From contig JBJFCD010000167.1 of the NCBI GenBank assembly GCA_051888795.1, forward strand, positions 62,001 to 126,000: a stretch of DNA of 64,000 bases. The letters run 5' to 3'. This DNA comes from MD308 sp051888795 (GTDB taxonomy: Bacteria > Bacillota > Clostridia > Lachnospirales > Lachnospiraceae). The notes under the pieces were generated by a model that was not told where the DNA came from, ran no database searches, and worked only from the letters and a program-made list of their open reading frames with translations. Below are positions 33,207 to 42,205 of this stretch, one piece after another (the first letter of the stretch is position 1; the number at the start of each line of letters is the position of its first letter). The translations under genes were made by a program, and so were the position numbers.

Positions 33207-35395
33207 AAAACAGACCATTGTGCAGTATTTGTCTGATTGTAAGTGTCTTTCTTTGTATCAGCATCTGTCTGGGAGGACAATATTTTCTAAAAGAACTTAA
33301 GCCTTCCCAGGCAGAGATGTACTTACAGCAAAAGGACGAGCTATGGCTGACGGGAAGAGTGTACCAGAAAGAGGAGAAAGACAAATATCAGATTTTATAT
33401 CTAAAAGATAATTCTATTACATGTCATCAGCAATCGCTGAAAGAATCCAAAATCATTGTTTATGATGAAAATAAATTAAAAGTAGATATCGGAGATGTTT
33501 TGGCAATAAAAGGTGAGATATCATTTTTTGAAAATGCAAGAAATCCCGGAAATTTTGATCAGAAACGCTATTATCAGAGACAAAATATCCATGCCAGTAT
33601 ATGGGCTCAGTCTGTCAGTTTTGAAAAAAATAATTTAAGAACATGGTGTGAATGCGGAAAAGAGATGTTATCTGAATTTCAGAATGCATGGAAAGAAAAA
33701 ATTTTTTCTGTAATGAGGGAAAAAGATGCGAAAACTGTGTCAGCCATGCTATTAGGGGAGAAGGCAGAAATGGATCAGGAACTGAAAGAATTATATCAGG
33801 TAAACGGAATCGGACATATTCTGGCTATATCCGGACTTCATTTATCATTTGTCGGATTAGGAATTTACAGGATATTTCGAAGAATCAGTGGATCATATAC
33901 GATGGGAGGAGTCCTGGGAATTGCTTTCTTAAGTCTGTATGTTTTGATGGTAGGAGTTACAGTATCTGTATTCCGTGCATTTCTTATGTTTTTATTTCGT
34001 GTAGGGGCGGATATAACAGGAAGAAATTATGACGGGATTACAGCTCTTTCTTTTGCGGCTTTAGCAGTACTTTTATGGAGACCGCTTTCACCATATGACA
34101 GTGGATTCTGGCTGTCTTTCGGTGCTGTGTCAGCAATCTATCTTGTACATCCGGTGTTTAGGAACCTTCCTTTTCAGGGGATGTGGGCGAGTGTGAGCAT
34201 TCAGCTTATAACGCTGCCTGTCATTTTATACTCCTATTATGAATTCCCTACATATAGTGTTTTCCTGAATATTATTGTTGTACCTGTGATGTCTCTGATT
34301 CTTGCCTGTATACTGACAGGAAGTCTTATAGGATTGGTTCCTTTACATATGGAAACTGTCTTCTTTAAAATCGCCGGTATGTTTTTAAAGATATATGAGT
34401 GGCTTTGTAATTGGACACTGAATATACCAGGAGCAAGAATTGTGACTGGAAAGCCTGAAAAATGGCAAGTAGCAGCATATTATATATGTTTGTTTGCAGC
34501 ACTTTTTCTATATAGCCAGTTAAGAAAGAAAAGAAAATGTATATTAATTGTGTTGTTTGGCATTGGTCTGGGACTCCTTGCATTCCCATTCGGGAAAAAC
34601 GGAAAACTGATGGTAACGGTGATAGACGTCGGTCAGGGAGATGGAATTTTTATCAGAGGGCCGGAAGGGGGAAATTATCTGATTGATGGAGGCAGCAGTG
34701 ATGTGAAAAATGTCGGTAAATATAGGATAGAGCCATTTTTGAAATCTAAGGGAGTAAGAAAGCTTGATTATGTTTTTGTGTCTCATGGAGATGATGATCA
34801 TATTAATGGAATTGAAGAAATGCTGGAAAGAGAAAAAGTAGGAATAGAGATTGAAACGCTAGTGTTTCCACCACAGAATGTATGGGACGAAAAGCTTACT
34901 GAATTGGCCAAAAAAGCAAGAGATTATTGTGTTGAGATTACTGTGGCCGAGCCGGGAGAATCCCTGAAAGAAGGTGATATGTTTCTGACGTGCCTTGGAC
35001 CGGAGAAGGAATTTGAAGGTGAGTCAGGAAATGCCTCTTCCATGATTCTAACATTATCTTATTATTCGTTTGACATGCTTTTTACAGGAGATGTAGAGGG
35101 AAAAGGAGAAGAGAATCTCATGAAAGTATTGAAGGAAAGAGGAGAAACATTTGAGGTGCTGAAAGCCGCTCATCATGGCTCAAAAAACTCTTCGACGGAA
35201 GAATTTCTAAAAATTTCAAAACCTGTGGTTACGATAATTTCGGCAGGAAGAGGAAATCGCTATGGACATCCGCATCAGGAGACTCTTGACAGACTGAAAG
35301 CTATTAAAAGTTCAGTCTATTCAACTCAAAAATGCGGAGCTATAACAATTGAAGTAGGAAGAAATAATTTTATGTTGGATACATATTGTGACTAA
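33203..35395 (+). CDS. comEC: ComEC/Rec2 family DNA-uptake channel
   Basis: 730 residues, TTG start at 33203 supported by AAAGGAG six bases upstream and overlapping the previous stop. Domains: N-terminal helix and DUF4131 OB-like region (to about 160), the Competence membrane domain (about 165-430; GHILAISGLHLSFVGLGIY), and a C-terminal metallo-beta-lactamase fold (about 470-730; IDVGQGDGIFIRGP, VSHGDDDHINGIEEML, AAHHGSKNSSTEEFL) thought to degrade the non-transferred strand. With comEA it indicates DNA-uptake capacity. Confidence 0.93.
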   Translation: MKNRPLCSICLIVSVFLCISICLGGQYFLKELKPSQAEMYLQQKDELWLTGRVYQKEEKDKYQILYLKDNSITCHQQSLKESKIIVYDENKLKVDIGDVLAIKGEISFFENARNPGNFDQKRYYQRQNIHASIWAQSVSFEKNNLRTWCECGKEMLSEFQNAWKEKIFSVMREKDAKTVSAMLLGEKAEMDQELKELYQVNGIGHILAISGLHLSFVGLGIYRIFRRISGSYTMGGVLGIAFLSLYVLMVGVTVSVFRAFLMFLFRVGADITGRNYDGITALSFAALAVLLWRPLSPYDSGFWLSFGAVSAIYLVHPVFRNLPFQGMWASVSIQLITLPVILYSYYEFPTYSVFLNIIVVPVMSLILACILTGSLIGLVPLHMETVFFKIAGMFLKIYEWLCNWTLNIPGARIVTGKPEKWQVAAYYICLFAALFLYSQLRKKRKCILIVLFGIGLGLLAFPFGKNGKLMVTVIDVGQGDGIFIRGPEGGNYLIDGGSSDVKNVGKYRIEPFLKSKGVRKLDYVFVSHGDDDHINGIEEMLEREKVGIEIETLVFPPQNVWDEKLTELAKKARDYCVEITVAEPGESLKEGDMFLTCLGPEKEFEGESGNASSMILTLSYYSFDMLFTGDVEGKGEENLMKVLKERGETFEVLKAAHHGSKNSSTEEFLKISKPVVTIISAGRGNRYGHPHQETLDRLKAIKSSVYSTQKCGAITIEVGRNNFMLDTYCD

Positions 35396-35430
35396 AGAGT
35401 GGATTCAAATAGAAAACAGTATCAACTCTC

Positions 35431-35459
35431 TTGAATTTAGCAAAAAAATTCAGTATACT
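35431..35459 (+). promoter_or_regulatory. holA promoter giving a leaderless transcript
   Basis: TTGAAT (35431-35436), 17-base spacer, TATACT (35454-35459). The start site expected 6-8 bases downstream coincides with the ATG at 35467, and no ribosome site precedes that ATG. Confidence 0.7.
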
Positions 35460-35466
35460 TTTAGTC

Positions 35467-36447
35467 ATGAAAAGTATAAATGAAGATATCAAAACAGGGA
35501 ATTTTAAATCTGTCTATCTTCTGTACGGGGAAGAGGATTATTTAAAAAAACAGTATAGAGACAAGTTGAAAAAAGCATTGATTCCTGAAGATGACACGGT
35601 GAATTATGCCCATTTTGAAGGAAAAGGAATTGCGGCAGGAGAACTCATTGATCTGGCGGAAACAATGCCTTTTTTTGCTGAACGCAGATTAATTGTTGTA
35701 GAAGATTCGGGATTTTTTAAGAATGCTTCGCCGGAACTTGCCGATTATATAAAGACGATGCCAGACACTGCCTGCTTTCTGTTTGTAGAAAGCGAAGTGG
35801 ATAAAAGGGGGAAGATGTACAAAGCGGTAAAGGATAGAGGTCGTGTTACTGAGATGGGGCGGCAGGACGAAAAGACACTTCTTTACTGGGTTGGTACTCA
35901 GATTAAGCGGGAAGGAAAGCAGATTAAGGAGTCTTCGGCGAAATATCTTCTTGAAAAGACAGGTACAGATATGGAAAACCTGGAAAAAGAATTAGAAAAG
36001 CTGTTTTCGTATACGATGGGAAGAACAGAAATTACAACAGAAGATATAGATGAGATATGTACAACACAAATTTCGAATAAAATTTTTGAAATGATAGAAG
36101 CTGTGGCGGCGAAGCAACAGAAAAAGGCATTGGATTATTATTATGATCTTCTTGCGTTGAAAGAGCCACCTATGAGAATTCTCTATCTTCTTTCCAGACA
36201 GTATAAGATTCTTTTTGAAGTGAAGGAGCTGATGAAAAGAGGGTATGATAAATCGCAGATTGCAAAGACGGAAGGATTACATCCTTTTATTGCCGGAAAA
36301 TATATGAAGCAATGTCAGAGCTTCTCATCCGTACAGCTGAGGGCTGTCATGGAGGAAGCGTGTGAGTATGAGACCATGGTAAAAACCGGTCGGTTGAATG
36401 ATGTGATGAGTGTTGAACTTTTCATTGTAAAGAACAGTTTTGCATGA
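35467..36447 (+). CDS. holA: DNA polymerase III delta subunit
   Basis: 326 residues from the ATG at 35467 (a TTG 36 bases earlier is really the promoter -35). Clamp-loader AAA+-like fold: FKSVYLLYGEEDYLKKQYRDKL, MPFFAERRLIVVEDSGFF, LLYWVGTQIKREGKQI, then the helical collar domain (PPMRILYLLSRQYKILFEVKELM). Opens the sliding clamp during replication. rpsT, often next to holA in Bacillota, is absent here. Confidence 0.92.
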   Translation: MKSINEDIKTGNFKSVYLLYGEEDYLKKQYRDKLKKALIPEDDTVNYAHFEGKGIAAGELIDLAETMPFFAERRLIVVEDSGFFKNASPELADYIKTMPDTACFLFVESEVDKRGKMYKAVKDRGRVTEMGRQDEKTLLYWVGTQIKREGKQIKESSAKYLLEKTGTDMENLEKELEKLFSYTMGRTEITTEDIDEICTTQISNKIFEMIEAVAAKQQKKALDYYYDLLALKEPPMRILYLLSRQYKILFEVKELMKRGYDKSQIAKTEGLHPFIAGKYMKQCQSFSSVQLRAVMEEACEYETMVKTGRLNDVMSVELFIVKNSFA

Positions 36448-36495
36448 TATACTTCATTGGAAATGAGATTCAGATGAAATGGAAGGACGATAGAA

Positions 36496-38313
36496 GTGGC
36501 AGAGATTAATCAAAGTAAAATTCGTAATTTTTGTATTATAGCACATATTGATCATGGGAAATCTACACTTGCAGACAGGATCATTGAGATGACAGGACTT
36601 CTTACGAGCAGAGAGATGCAGTCTCAGGTACTGGATAATATGGAGTTGGAAAGAGAAAGAGGAATTACTATTAAGGCACAGACTGTCCGAATTGTGTATA
36701 AAGCAAAGGACGGGGAAGAATATATTTTTAATCTGATTGATACACCAGGACATGTGGATTTTAATTATGAAGTTTCCCGAAGTCTGGCTGCCTGTGACGG
36801 AGCAATCCTTGTTGTTGATGCAGCGCAGGGTGTAGAGGCACAGACTCTTGCGAATGTGTACCTTGCTTTGGATCATGATCTGGATGTTATGCCGGTAATC
36901 AATAAAGTGGATCTTCCAAGTGCGGATCCTGATCGTGTTGTAGAAGAGATTGAAGATATTATTGGAATTGAAGCACAGGATGCGCCTCGTATTTCAGCTA
37001 AGACAGGCTTAAATGTTGAAGAAGTACTGGAGCAGATCATTGAGAAGATTCCGGCGCCAAAAGGAGATCCTAAGGCACCGCTTCAAGCACTGATATTTGA
37101 CTCTGTTTATGACTCCTACAAAGGAGTGATTGTGTTCTGCCGCATTAAAGAGGGGGCAGTCCGGAAAGGGACACCGATTCTTATGATGGCTACAGGTGCC
37201 AGAGCGGAAGTTGTTGAGGTTGGCTATTTTGGAGCTGGTCAGTTCATTCCGTGCGATGAGCTGAGTGCAGGAATGGTTGGTTATATTACGGCAAGTATTA
37301 AGAATGTAAAGGATACCCGTGTAGGTGATACGATTACTAATGCGGAGAAACCATGTGAAGCACCGCTTCCCGGATACAAGAAAGTCAATCCGATGGTATA
37401 TTGTGGAATGTATCCTGCAGATGGAGCAAAATATCCGGATCTCAGAGATGCCTTGGAGAAATTACAGCTGAATGATGCATCGCTTCAGTTTGAACCGGAG
37501 ACATCAGTTGCACTGGGATTTGGATTCCGTTGCGGATTCCTGGGACTATTGCATTTGGAAATTATTCAGGAACGTCTGGAAAGAGAATATAATCTGGATC
37601 TTGTGACAACTGCACCGGGAGTAGTCTATAAAGTATATAAAACAAACGGAGAAGTAATAGAACTTACGAATCCATCGAATCTTCCGGATGCCTCAGAGAT
37701 TGAATATATGGAAGAACCTATTGTGAAAGCGGAAATTATGGTGACTTCAGAGTATATTGGCGCTATTATGGATCTGTGTCAGGAAAGAAGAGGAATCTAT
37801 GGGGGGATGGAATATATTGAAGAGACACGTGCGGTGCTTCATTATCGCCTGCCGTTGAATGAAATCATTTATGATTTCTTTGATGCTCTCAAATCCCGTT
37901 CCAGAGGTTATGCATCTTTCGATTATGAGATGGATGGATATATGCAGTCAGAGCTTGTGAAACTGGATATTCTTATTAATAAAGAAGAAGTGGATGCCCT
38001 TTCTTTCATTGTGCATGCGGATACGGCGTATGAACGAGGAAGAAAGATGTGTGAAAAGCTGAAAGAAGAGATCCCGAGACATTTGTTTGAAATACCGATT
38101 CAGGCTGCCATCGGAAGTAAGATCATTGCCAGAGAGACTGTTCGCGCTATGAGAAAAGATGTACTTGCCAAGTGCTATGGAGGAGATATTACCCGTAAGA
38201 GAAAACTCCTTGAAAAGCAGAAGGAAGGTAAGAAACGTATGCGCCAGGTAGGAAATGTGGAAATCCCGCAGAAAGCATTTATGAGTGTTTTGAAACTGGA
38301 TGACAGGAAGTAA
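36496..38313 (+). CDS. lepA: Elongation factor 4 (LepA) GTPase
   Basis: 605 residues, GTG start with AAGGAC upstream. GTPase motifs AHIDHGKSTL, DTPGHVDF and NKVDLPSADP, domain II, the LepA-specific GFRCGFLGLLHLEI block, EF-G-like domains III and V, and the C-terminal LepA tail (KCYGGDITRKRKLLEKQKEGKKRMR...VEIPQKAFMSVL). It back-translocates or remodels ribosomes, mainly in subunit assembly and under ionic stress. Two bases separate it from hemW, so the two are co-transcribed. Confidence 0.96.
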   Translation: MAEINQSKIRNFCIIAHIDHGKSTLADRIIEMTGLLTSREMQSQVLDNMELERERGITIKAQTVRIVYKAKDGEEYIFNLIDTPGHVDFNYEVSRSLAACDGAILVVDAAQGVEAQTLANVYLALDHDLDVMPVINKVDLPSADPDRVVEEIEDIIGIEAQDAPRISAKTGLNVEEVLEQIIEKIPAPKGDPKAPLQALIFDSVYDSYKGVIVFCRIKEGAVRKGTPILMMATGARAEVVEVGYFGAGQFIPCDELSAGMVGYITASIKNVKDTRVGDTITNAEKPCEAPLPGYKKVNPMVYCGMYPADGAKYPDLRDALEKLQLNDASLQFEPETSVALGFGFRCGFLGLLHLEIIQERLEREYNLDLVTTAPGVVYKVYKTNGEVIELTNPSNLPDASEIEYMEEPIVKAEIMVTSEYIGAIMDLCQERRGIYGGMEYIEETRAVLHYRLPLNEIIYDFFDALKSRSRGYASFDYEMDGYMQSELVKLDILINKEEVDALSFIVHADTAYERGRKMCEKLKEEIPRHLFEIPIQAAIGSKIIARETVRAMRKDVLAKCYGGDITRKRKLLEKQKEGKKRMRQVGNVEIPQKAFMSVLKLDDRK

Positions 38314-38315
38314 AA

Positions 38316-39416
38316 ATGAGACCGCTTGAAATATATATTCATATTCCGTTTTGTGTTAAAAAATGTAAATATTGTGATTTTTTGTCTGCTCCGTCCACTG
38401 AGGCGGAGCGGCAGAGATATGTCAAAAGCCTTTGTGAAAAGATCCGTTCGTACGGAGAAATTGCAAAGGCTTATCGCGTTATCACTGTTTTTATAGGCGG
38501 AGGTACTCCATCTGTACTCACTGGAGAACAGATGGAGAGAATAATGGAGGCGCTTAAGAGTACGTTCGCTATTGATGACGAAGCAGAAATAACGATAGAA
38601 ATGAATCCAGGGACAGTAACAAATAAAAAACTTCAAATTTATAAAAAAATTGGAATTAATCGTTTAAGTATTGGTCTTCAATCTGTAAGAAATGATGAGC
38701 TTAAAATTCTGGGAAGAATTCATTCTTATGAGGATTTCCTGGAAACTTATACAATGGCAAGGGAAACAGGGTTCTGTAATATTAATATCGATCTTATCTC
38801 TGCAATTCCGGGGCAGACAAAGGAAAGCTGGAGACATACGCTTAGAACTGTAGCGGATTTGAAACCCGAGCATATTTCAGCTTACAGTCTGATCATCGAA
38901 GAAGGAACTCCATTTTATGATCTGTATGGAGAAGGGGAAAACCAGTCCGGTACCGAAAAGCTTCCTGATGAAGAGGAGGAAAGGCAGATGTATCAGGATA
39001 CAAAGATAATCCTTGCCGAATATGGATTTCACAGGTATGAAATTTCAAATTATGCGCAAAAAGGATATGAGTGCAGACACAATCTTGGTTACTGGAACAG
39101 AACAGAGTACCTTGGTATCGGAGATGGTGCGGCATCGTTCATGAATCATCAAAGGTGGGTACAGGGAGAGATACCGGAAACTCTTTGTAAACAGGATGAG
39201 ATGGAAGAGTATATGTTCCTGGGACTGAGAAAAATAGAGGGTGTTTCGAAGAGAAAATTTGAGATGGAATTTTCGGAAACATTGGAAAATGTATATGGAA
39301 AAGTAATTGAAAAGATGAAAAAACAGAGACTTCTTGAAGAAAGAGGAGATTATATCAGACTTACAGACAAAGGGATTGACGTGAGTAATTATGTGATGAG
39401 TGAGTTTTTGTTTTAG
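38316..39416 (+). CDS. hemW: HemW-type radical SAM protein (heme chaperone)
   Basis: 366 residues. The CxxxCxxC cluster motif (CVKKCKYC, about 12-19) preceded by YIHIPFC and followed by FIGGGTPSVL, with HemW-type GLQSVRNDELKILGRIHS. It lacks the extra N-terminal segment of true coproporphyrinogen oxidase HemN, so HemW is the better name; many anaerobes keep it although heme use is limited. It sits next to lepA as in many Bacillota. Confidence 0.92.
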   Translation: MRPLEIYIHIPFCVKKCKYCDFLSAPSTEAERQRYVKSLCEKIRSYGEIAKAYRVITVFIGGGTPSVLTGEQMERIMEALKSTFAIDDEAEITIEMNPGTVTNKKLQIYKKIGINRLSIGLQSVRNDELKILGRIHSYEDFLETYTMARETGFCNINIDLISAIPGQTKESWRHTLRTVADLKPEHISAYSLIIEEGTPFYDLYGEGENQSGTEKLPDEEEERQMYQDTKIILAEYGFHRYEISNYAQKGYECRHNLGYWNRTEYLGIGDGAASFMNHQRWVQGEIPETLCKQDEMEEYMFLGLRKIEGVSKRKFEMEFSETLENVYGKVIEKMKKQRLLEERGDYIRLTDKGIDVSNYVMSEFLF

Positions 39417-39428
39417 TAATCAAAGTAT

Positions 39429-39468
39429 AAGGGGAATGTAGTATGTTTTTTACTACGCTCCCCTTTTT
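39429..39468 (+). terminator. Intrinsic terminator of lepA-hemW
   Basis: AAGGGGAATGTAGTA (39429-39443) pairs with TACTACGCTCCCC with a small internal mismatch and a T-rich loop; T5 follows. It stands between convergent hemW and the chromate-transporter genes. Confidence 0.85.
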
Positions 39469-39492
39469 ATATGACGCATTCCTGATTTCAGA

Positions 39493-40047
39493 TTACATTT
39501 TGAAAATAATACCAAGTACTGCACCTGCAAGAATCCAGATGAGTGGATGAAGCTTTTTCAGCTGTTTAACCTGAAGCAGAACTACAACAATGATACAGAC
39601 AGCTATGCTTAAATAATCCAGCTGGATGTGACCGTTTACCGTAGTCATGATGGCAATTTTGAGAAGCTCAAAAACGGCATATCCAATCAGAGCAGCTACA
39701 GTCGGGCGAATTCCGTAAAACACAGATTTAACAGTTGTGTTTTCGCTGAAATTTTCCAGGAACTTTGCGATGATAGAAATTATAATAATAGCGGGTGCGG
39801 TAAGCGAGAGTGTTGCAACGATTGCACCAGGTATTCCTGCAGCATTATAACCTGCATAAGTGGCCATATTTACGCCGACAGGTCCGGGAGTGCTTTCACT
39901 TATGGCAACCATATTTGTAAGTTCACTTGCGGTAAACCAGTCATATTTTGCAGTAAGATCCATCAAAAATGGAAGAGTAGCCATTCCACCACCGATAGAG
40001 AAAAGACCTATTTTGAAAAATTCATATGCAAGAGTGAGATAGATCAT
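39493..40047 (-). CDS. Chromate transporter, CHR family half
   Basis: 184 residues with five or six membrane helices. Family motif FKIGLFSIGGGMATLPFL at the N-terminus and ISESTPGPVGVNMATYAGY after it. Short CHR proteins act as unlike pairs, each one half of the long ChrA. It overlaps the stop of the partner gene by 4 bases. Chromate or sulfate is the named cargo, but the real one in gut anaerobes is uncertain. Confidence 0.9.
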   Translation of the reverse strand: MIYLTLAYEFFKIGLFSIGGGMATLPFLMDLTAKYDWFTASELTNMVAISESTPGPVGVNMATYAGYNAAGIPGAIVATLSLTAPAIIIISIIAKFLENFSENTTVKSVFYGIRPTVAALIGYAVFELLKIAIMTTVNGHIQLDYLSIAVCIIVVVLLQVKQLKKLHPLIWILAGAVLGIIFKM

Positions 40048-40592
40048 GAATCTTTCCTCCTTCCGAATTTAGTTGCAATCACACCGATAATTCCGGCAAG
40101 AATAATGATCAGAGCTGTTGGAATCGGAGTGAAACATGCAAGAACAAATCCTGAAATAAAGAGGATACCTCCGAGTTTGTCCACAATCCCTTTTTTTGCC
40201 ATGGTAATGACTGTATTGATCATCAGTGCGCATACGACTACCCGGATGCCTGCAAGTGCATGCACTACAACAGGAAGATGAATGAAATTCTGCAGAATGG
40301 AAGCTACAAGGCAGATAATAATCAGTGATGGGGAAATCATTCCCAGAGTGCCTGCAATTCCGCCAATCACTCCGGCTCGTTTATAGCCGACAAATGTAGC
40401 GGTATTGACAGCAATTATTCCCGGAGTGCACTGACCAATCGCATACATATCCAGAATTTCTTCTTCCGTACACCATTTCCTGTCTGCAACAAGCTCACGC
40501 TGCAGCATTGGAAGCATAGCTAGTCCGCCTCCGAAGGTTAATGCGCCGATTTTAAAAAAGCTGATATATAATTCTGCAAGCTTTTTGAACAT
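40044..40592 (-). CDS. Chromate transporter, CHR family half
   Basis: 182 residues. FKIGALTFGGGLAMLPML and IGQCTPGIIAVNTATFVGYKRAG are the N-half CHR motifs. Upstream partner of the previous entry in a three-gene minus-strand unit led by DUF4364. Its helices place the two conserved motifs in inverted topology relative to the partner, as expected of the heterodimer. Confidence 0.9.
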   Translation of the reverse strand: MFKKLAELYISFFKIGALTFGGGLAMLPMLQRELVADRKWCTEEEILDMYAIGQCTPGIIAVNTATFVGYKRAGVIGGIAGTLGMISPSLIIICLVASILQNFIHLPVVVHALAGIRVVVCALMINTVITMAKKGIVDKLGGILFISGFVLACFTPIPTALIIILAGIIGVIATKFGRRKDS

Positions 40593-40613
40593 AATTATTG
40601 ATTCTCCTTTGAA

Positions 40614-41126
40614 TTATAATAAATTTGCCATGATAAGAGCGTATATTTCCTGACTTTTTCCTGACCAGTTATTTGCAGCAGACTGGGCTTCGGCTTCGGT
40701 AGGAACAGTAATCGTCAGGTCAATCAGAGGCATGCCGCATTCAATGACCTGACAGTGAACAGAGTATTCATTTTTGGAATTGGGATAGTAATCTGCTTTG
40801 ACAGATACTTCGTTTTTTAATTCATATTGCTTTTTCTTTAAAAAACGGTTGATGTCTTCCCTGATAGCAGGAGAAATGTCATTTTTAAAAAAATGAATGG
40901 TTTCCGCGCCTTCTTCTGTCAGGTGATAAAAAGTACGATTGTGTGTTGATTCTTCCCGGATAAATCCTTCCTCTGCCAGCTCGGCGATGGTCTGCTGAAG
41001 CTTGAAGTAATTCGTATAGCCTTCGTCAAGAATAAATTCAGAAAGCTGAGAATTGGTCAGTGGGAAATCTACTCGATCCAACATATACAGGATAATAAGT
41101 TTGTAAAGTTTAAATGCTTTTTCCAT
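40614..41126 (-). CDS. DUF4364 family winged-helix protein
   Basis: 170 residues. The first 80 residues form a winged helix like those of MarR/PadR proteins (LYKLIILYMLDRVDFPLTNSQLSEFIL, NYFKLQQTIAELAEEGFI, TFYHLTEEGAETIHFF); the rest is a beta-rich domain of unknown role. DUF4364 is common in Lachnospiraceae and uncharacterised. It overlaps the radical SAM gene by 17 bases and lies 21 bases before the chromate transporters, which it may regulate. Confidence 0.85.
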   Translation of the reverse strand: MEKAFKLYKLIILYMLDRVDFPLTNSQLSEFILDEGYTNYFKLQQTIAELAEEGFIREESTHNRTFYHLTEEGAETIHFFKNDISPAIREDINRFLKKKQYELKNEVSVKADYYPNSKNEYSVHCQVIECGMPLIDLTITVPTEAEAQSAANNWSGKSQEIYALIMANLL

Positions 41127-42060
41127 GCGGTAACTCCTTTCCTTGCCAGATATTGTTAGATTTTAAATATGCATGCATCTGATTTAATACCTGACGTTTG
41201 TTTTTGCTCCACTGAGGTGCGAGAAGCAATGATTTTGGCCCGTCTCCTGTGAGACGGTGAATTACGATATCCTGCCTCATATGCGAGATGCACTGACCTA
41301 AAATTTCGAAATACTCTTCCATAGAAAGTATATGAAATGGATGTTTATAATAATAATCTGCGAGATCAGTATCTTTTAGTATATGAAGCAGTTGAAGTTT
41401 TATACCTTGTATATCTGTATCATTGAGATAATGTACTGTATCCAGCATCCGAGAAAGATCCTCACCGGGAAGGCCAAGAATAACATGTACGATTGTATCA
41501 ATCTGATATTTTCTCAAAGATGAGACAGCCTTTTCAAATACCGGAAGTTCATAACCTCTCCGGATAAATCTGGCTGTGTCTTCATGGACAGTCTGAAGCC
41601 CGAGTTCTATCCAGATGGGTTTTATCTGGTTTAATTCCTTCAAAAGAGATAATACATCATCATCCAGACAATCAGGGCGAGTTGCAATCGACAGTATTCT
41701 GATATCCGGGTGGGAGATTGCTTCTGTGAATACAGATCTTAAATATTCCAGAGGAGCATAGGTATTGGTATATGCCTGAAAATAGGCAATGTAGGAACAA
41801 CCGGAGTGTTTTTTAGCTACAAGTTTTTTTGCCTGTTCAATCTGGTCTGTAATAGAAAGGCAGGAACTGGCGGCAAAATCTCCGGAACCGCCTTTGCTGC
41901 AGAAAATGCAGCCACGATTTCCCAGGGTACCGTCTCTGTTTGGACACGTCATACCTGCATTCAGAGATAGTTTATATATTTTTTCACCGAATTTATTTTT
42001 TAAATGATAATCGAGAGAGTGGTAACGTTTCTCTCCCCAATATACAGTAGATGTATTCAT
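41110..42060 (-). CDS. TIGR01212 family radical SAM protein (YhcC-like)
   Basis: 316 residues. The cluster motif TCPNRDGTLGNRGCIFC (about 38-54) with an unusual long gap before CxxC defines this group. IATRPDCLDDDVLSLLKEL, WIELGLQTVHEDTARFIRRGY and HVILGLPGEDLSRML follow, as in Elp3-related radical SAM enzymes. Its substrate is not known. First gene of the four-gene minus-strand unit. Confidence 0.9.
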   Translation of the reverse strand: MNTSTVYWGEKRYHSLDYHLKNKFGEKIYKLSLNAGMTCPNRDGTLGNRGCIFCSKGGSGDFAASSCLSITDQIEQAKKLVAKKHSGCSYIAYFQAYTNTYAPLEYLRSVFTEAISHPDIRILSIATRPDCLDDDVLSLLKELNQIKPIWIELGLQTVHEDTARFIRRGYELPVFEKAVSSLRKYQIDTIVHVILGLPGEDLSRMLDTVHYLNDTDIQGIKLQLLHILKDTDLADYYYKHPFHILSMEEYFEILGQCISHMRQDIVIHRLTGDGPKSLLLAPQWSKNKRQVLNQMHAYLKSNNIWQGKELPHGKSI

Positions 42061-42093
42061 GGCTTTATCCTGTTTCCTGAAGAATCTTTTACC

Positions 42094-42122
42094 ATAATAT
42101 CATTCTGACGAAAGCAAATCAA
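42094..42122 (-). promoter_or_regulatory. Promoter of the radical SAM/DUF4364/CHR unit
   Basis: On the minus strand TTGATT (42122-42117), 17-base spacer, TATTAT (42099-42094), 34 bases before the start codon. It diverges from the malic enzyme promoter. Confidence 0.6.
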
Positions 42123-42143
42123 TATAAGAAGTTTAATTAATCT

Positions 42144-42172
42144 TTGAATATCACAGGGATTAGTGATAGAAT
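42144..42172 (+). promoter_or_regulatory. Malic enzyme promoter
   Basis: TTGAAT (42144-42149), 17-base spacer, TAGAAT (42167-42172), 34 bases before the ATG. Confidence 0.6.
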
Positions 42173-42205
42173 AAAAAAGAATTGGATTTTTAGGAGGAAA
42201 AAAAC

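Noticed and set aside
38316..39416. hemN (true coproporphyrinogen III dehydrogenase)
   Set aside because: The N-terminal HemN segment is absent and the lepA linkage and motifs match HemW.
39628..40281. 217-codon plus-strand frame over the chromate transporters
   Set aside because: Opposite to two proteins with clear CHR motifs; composition is that of antisense translation.
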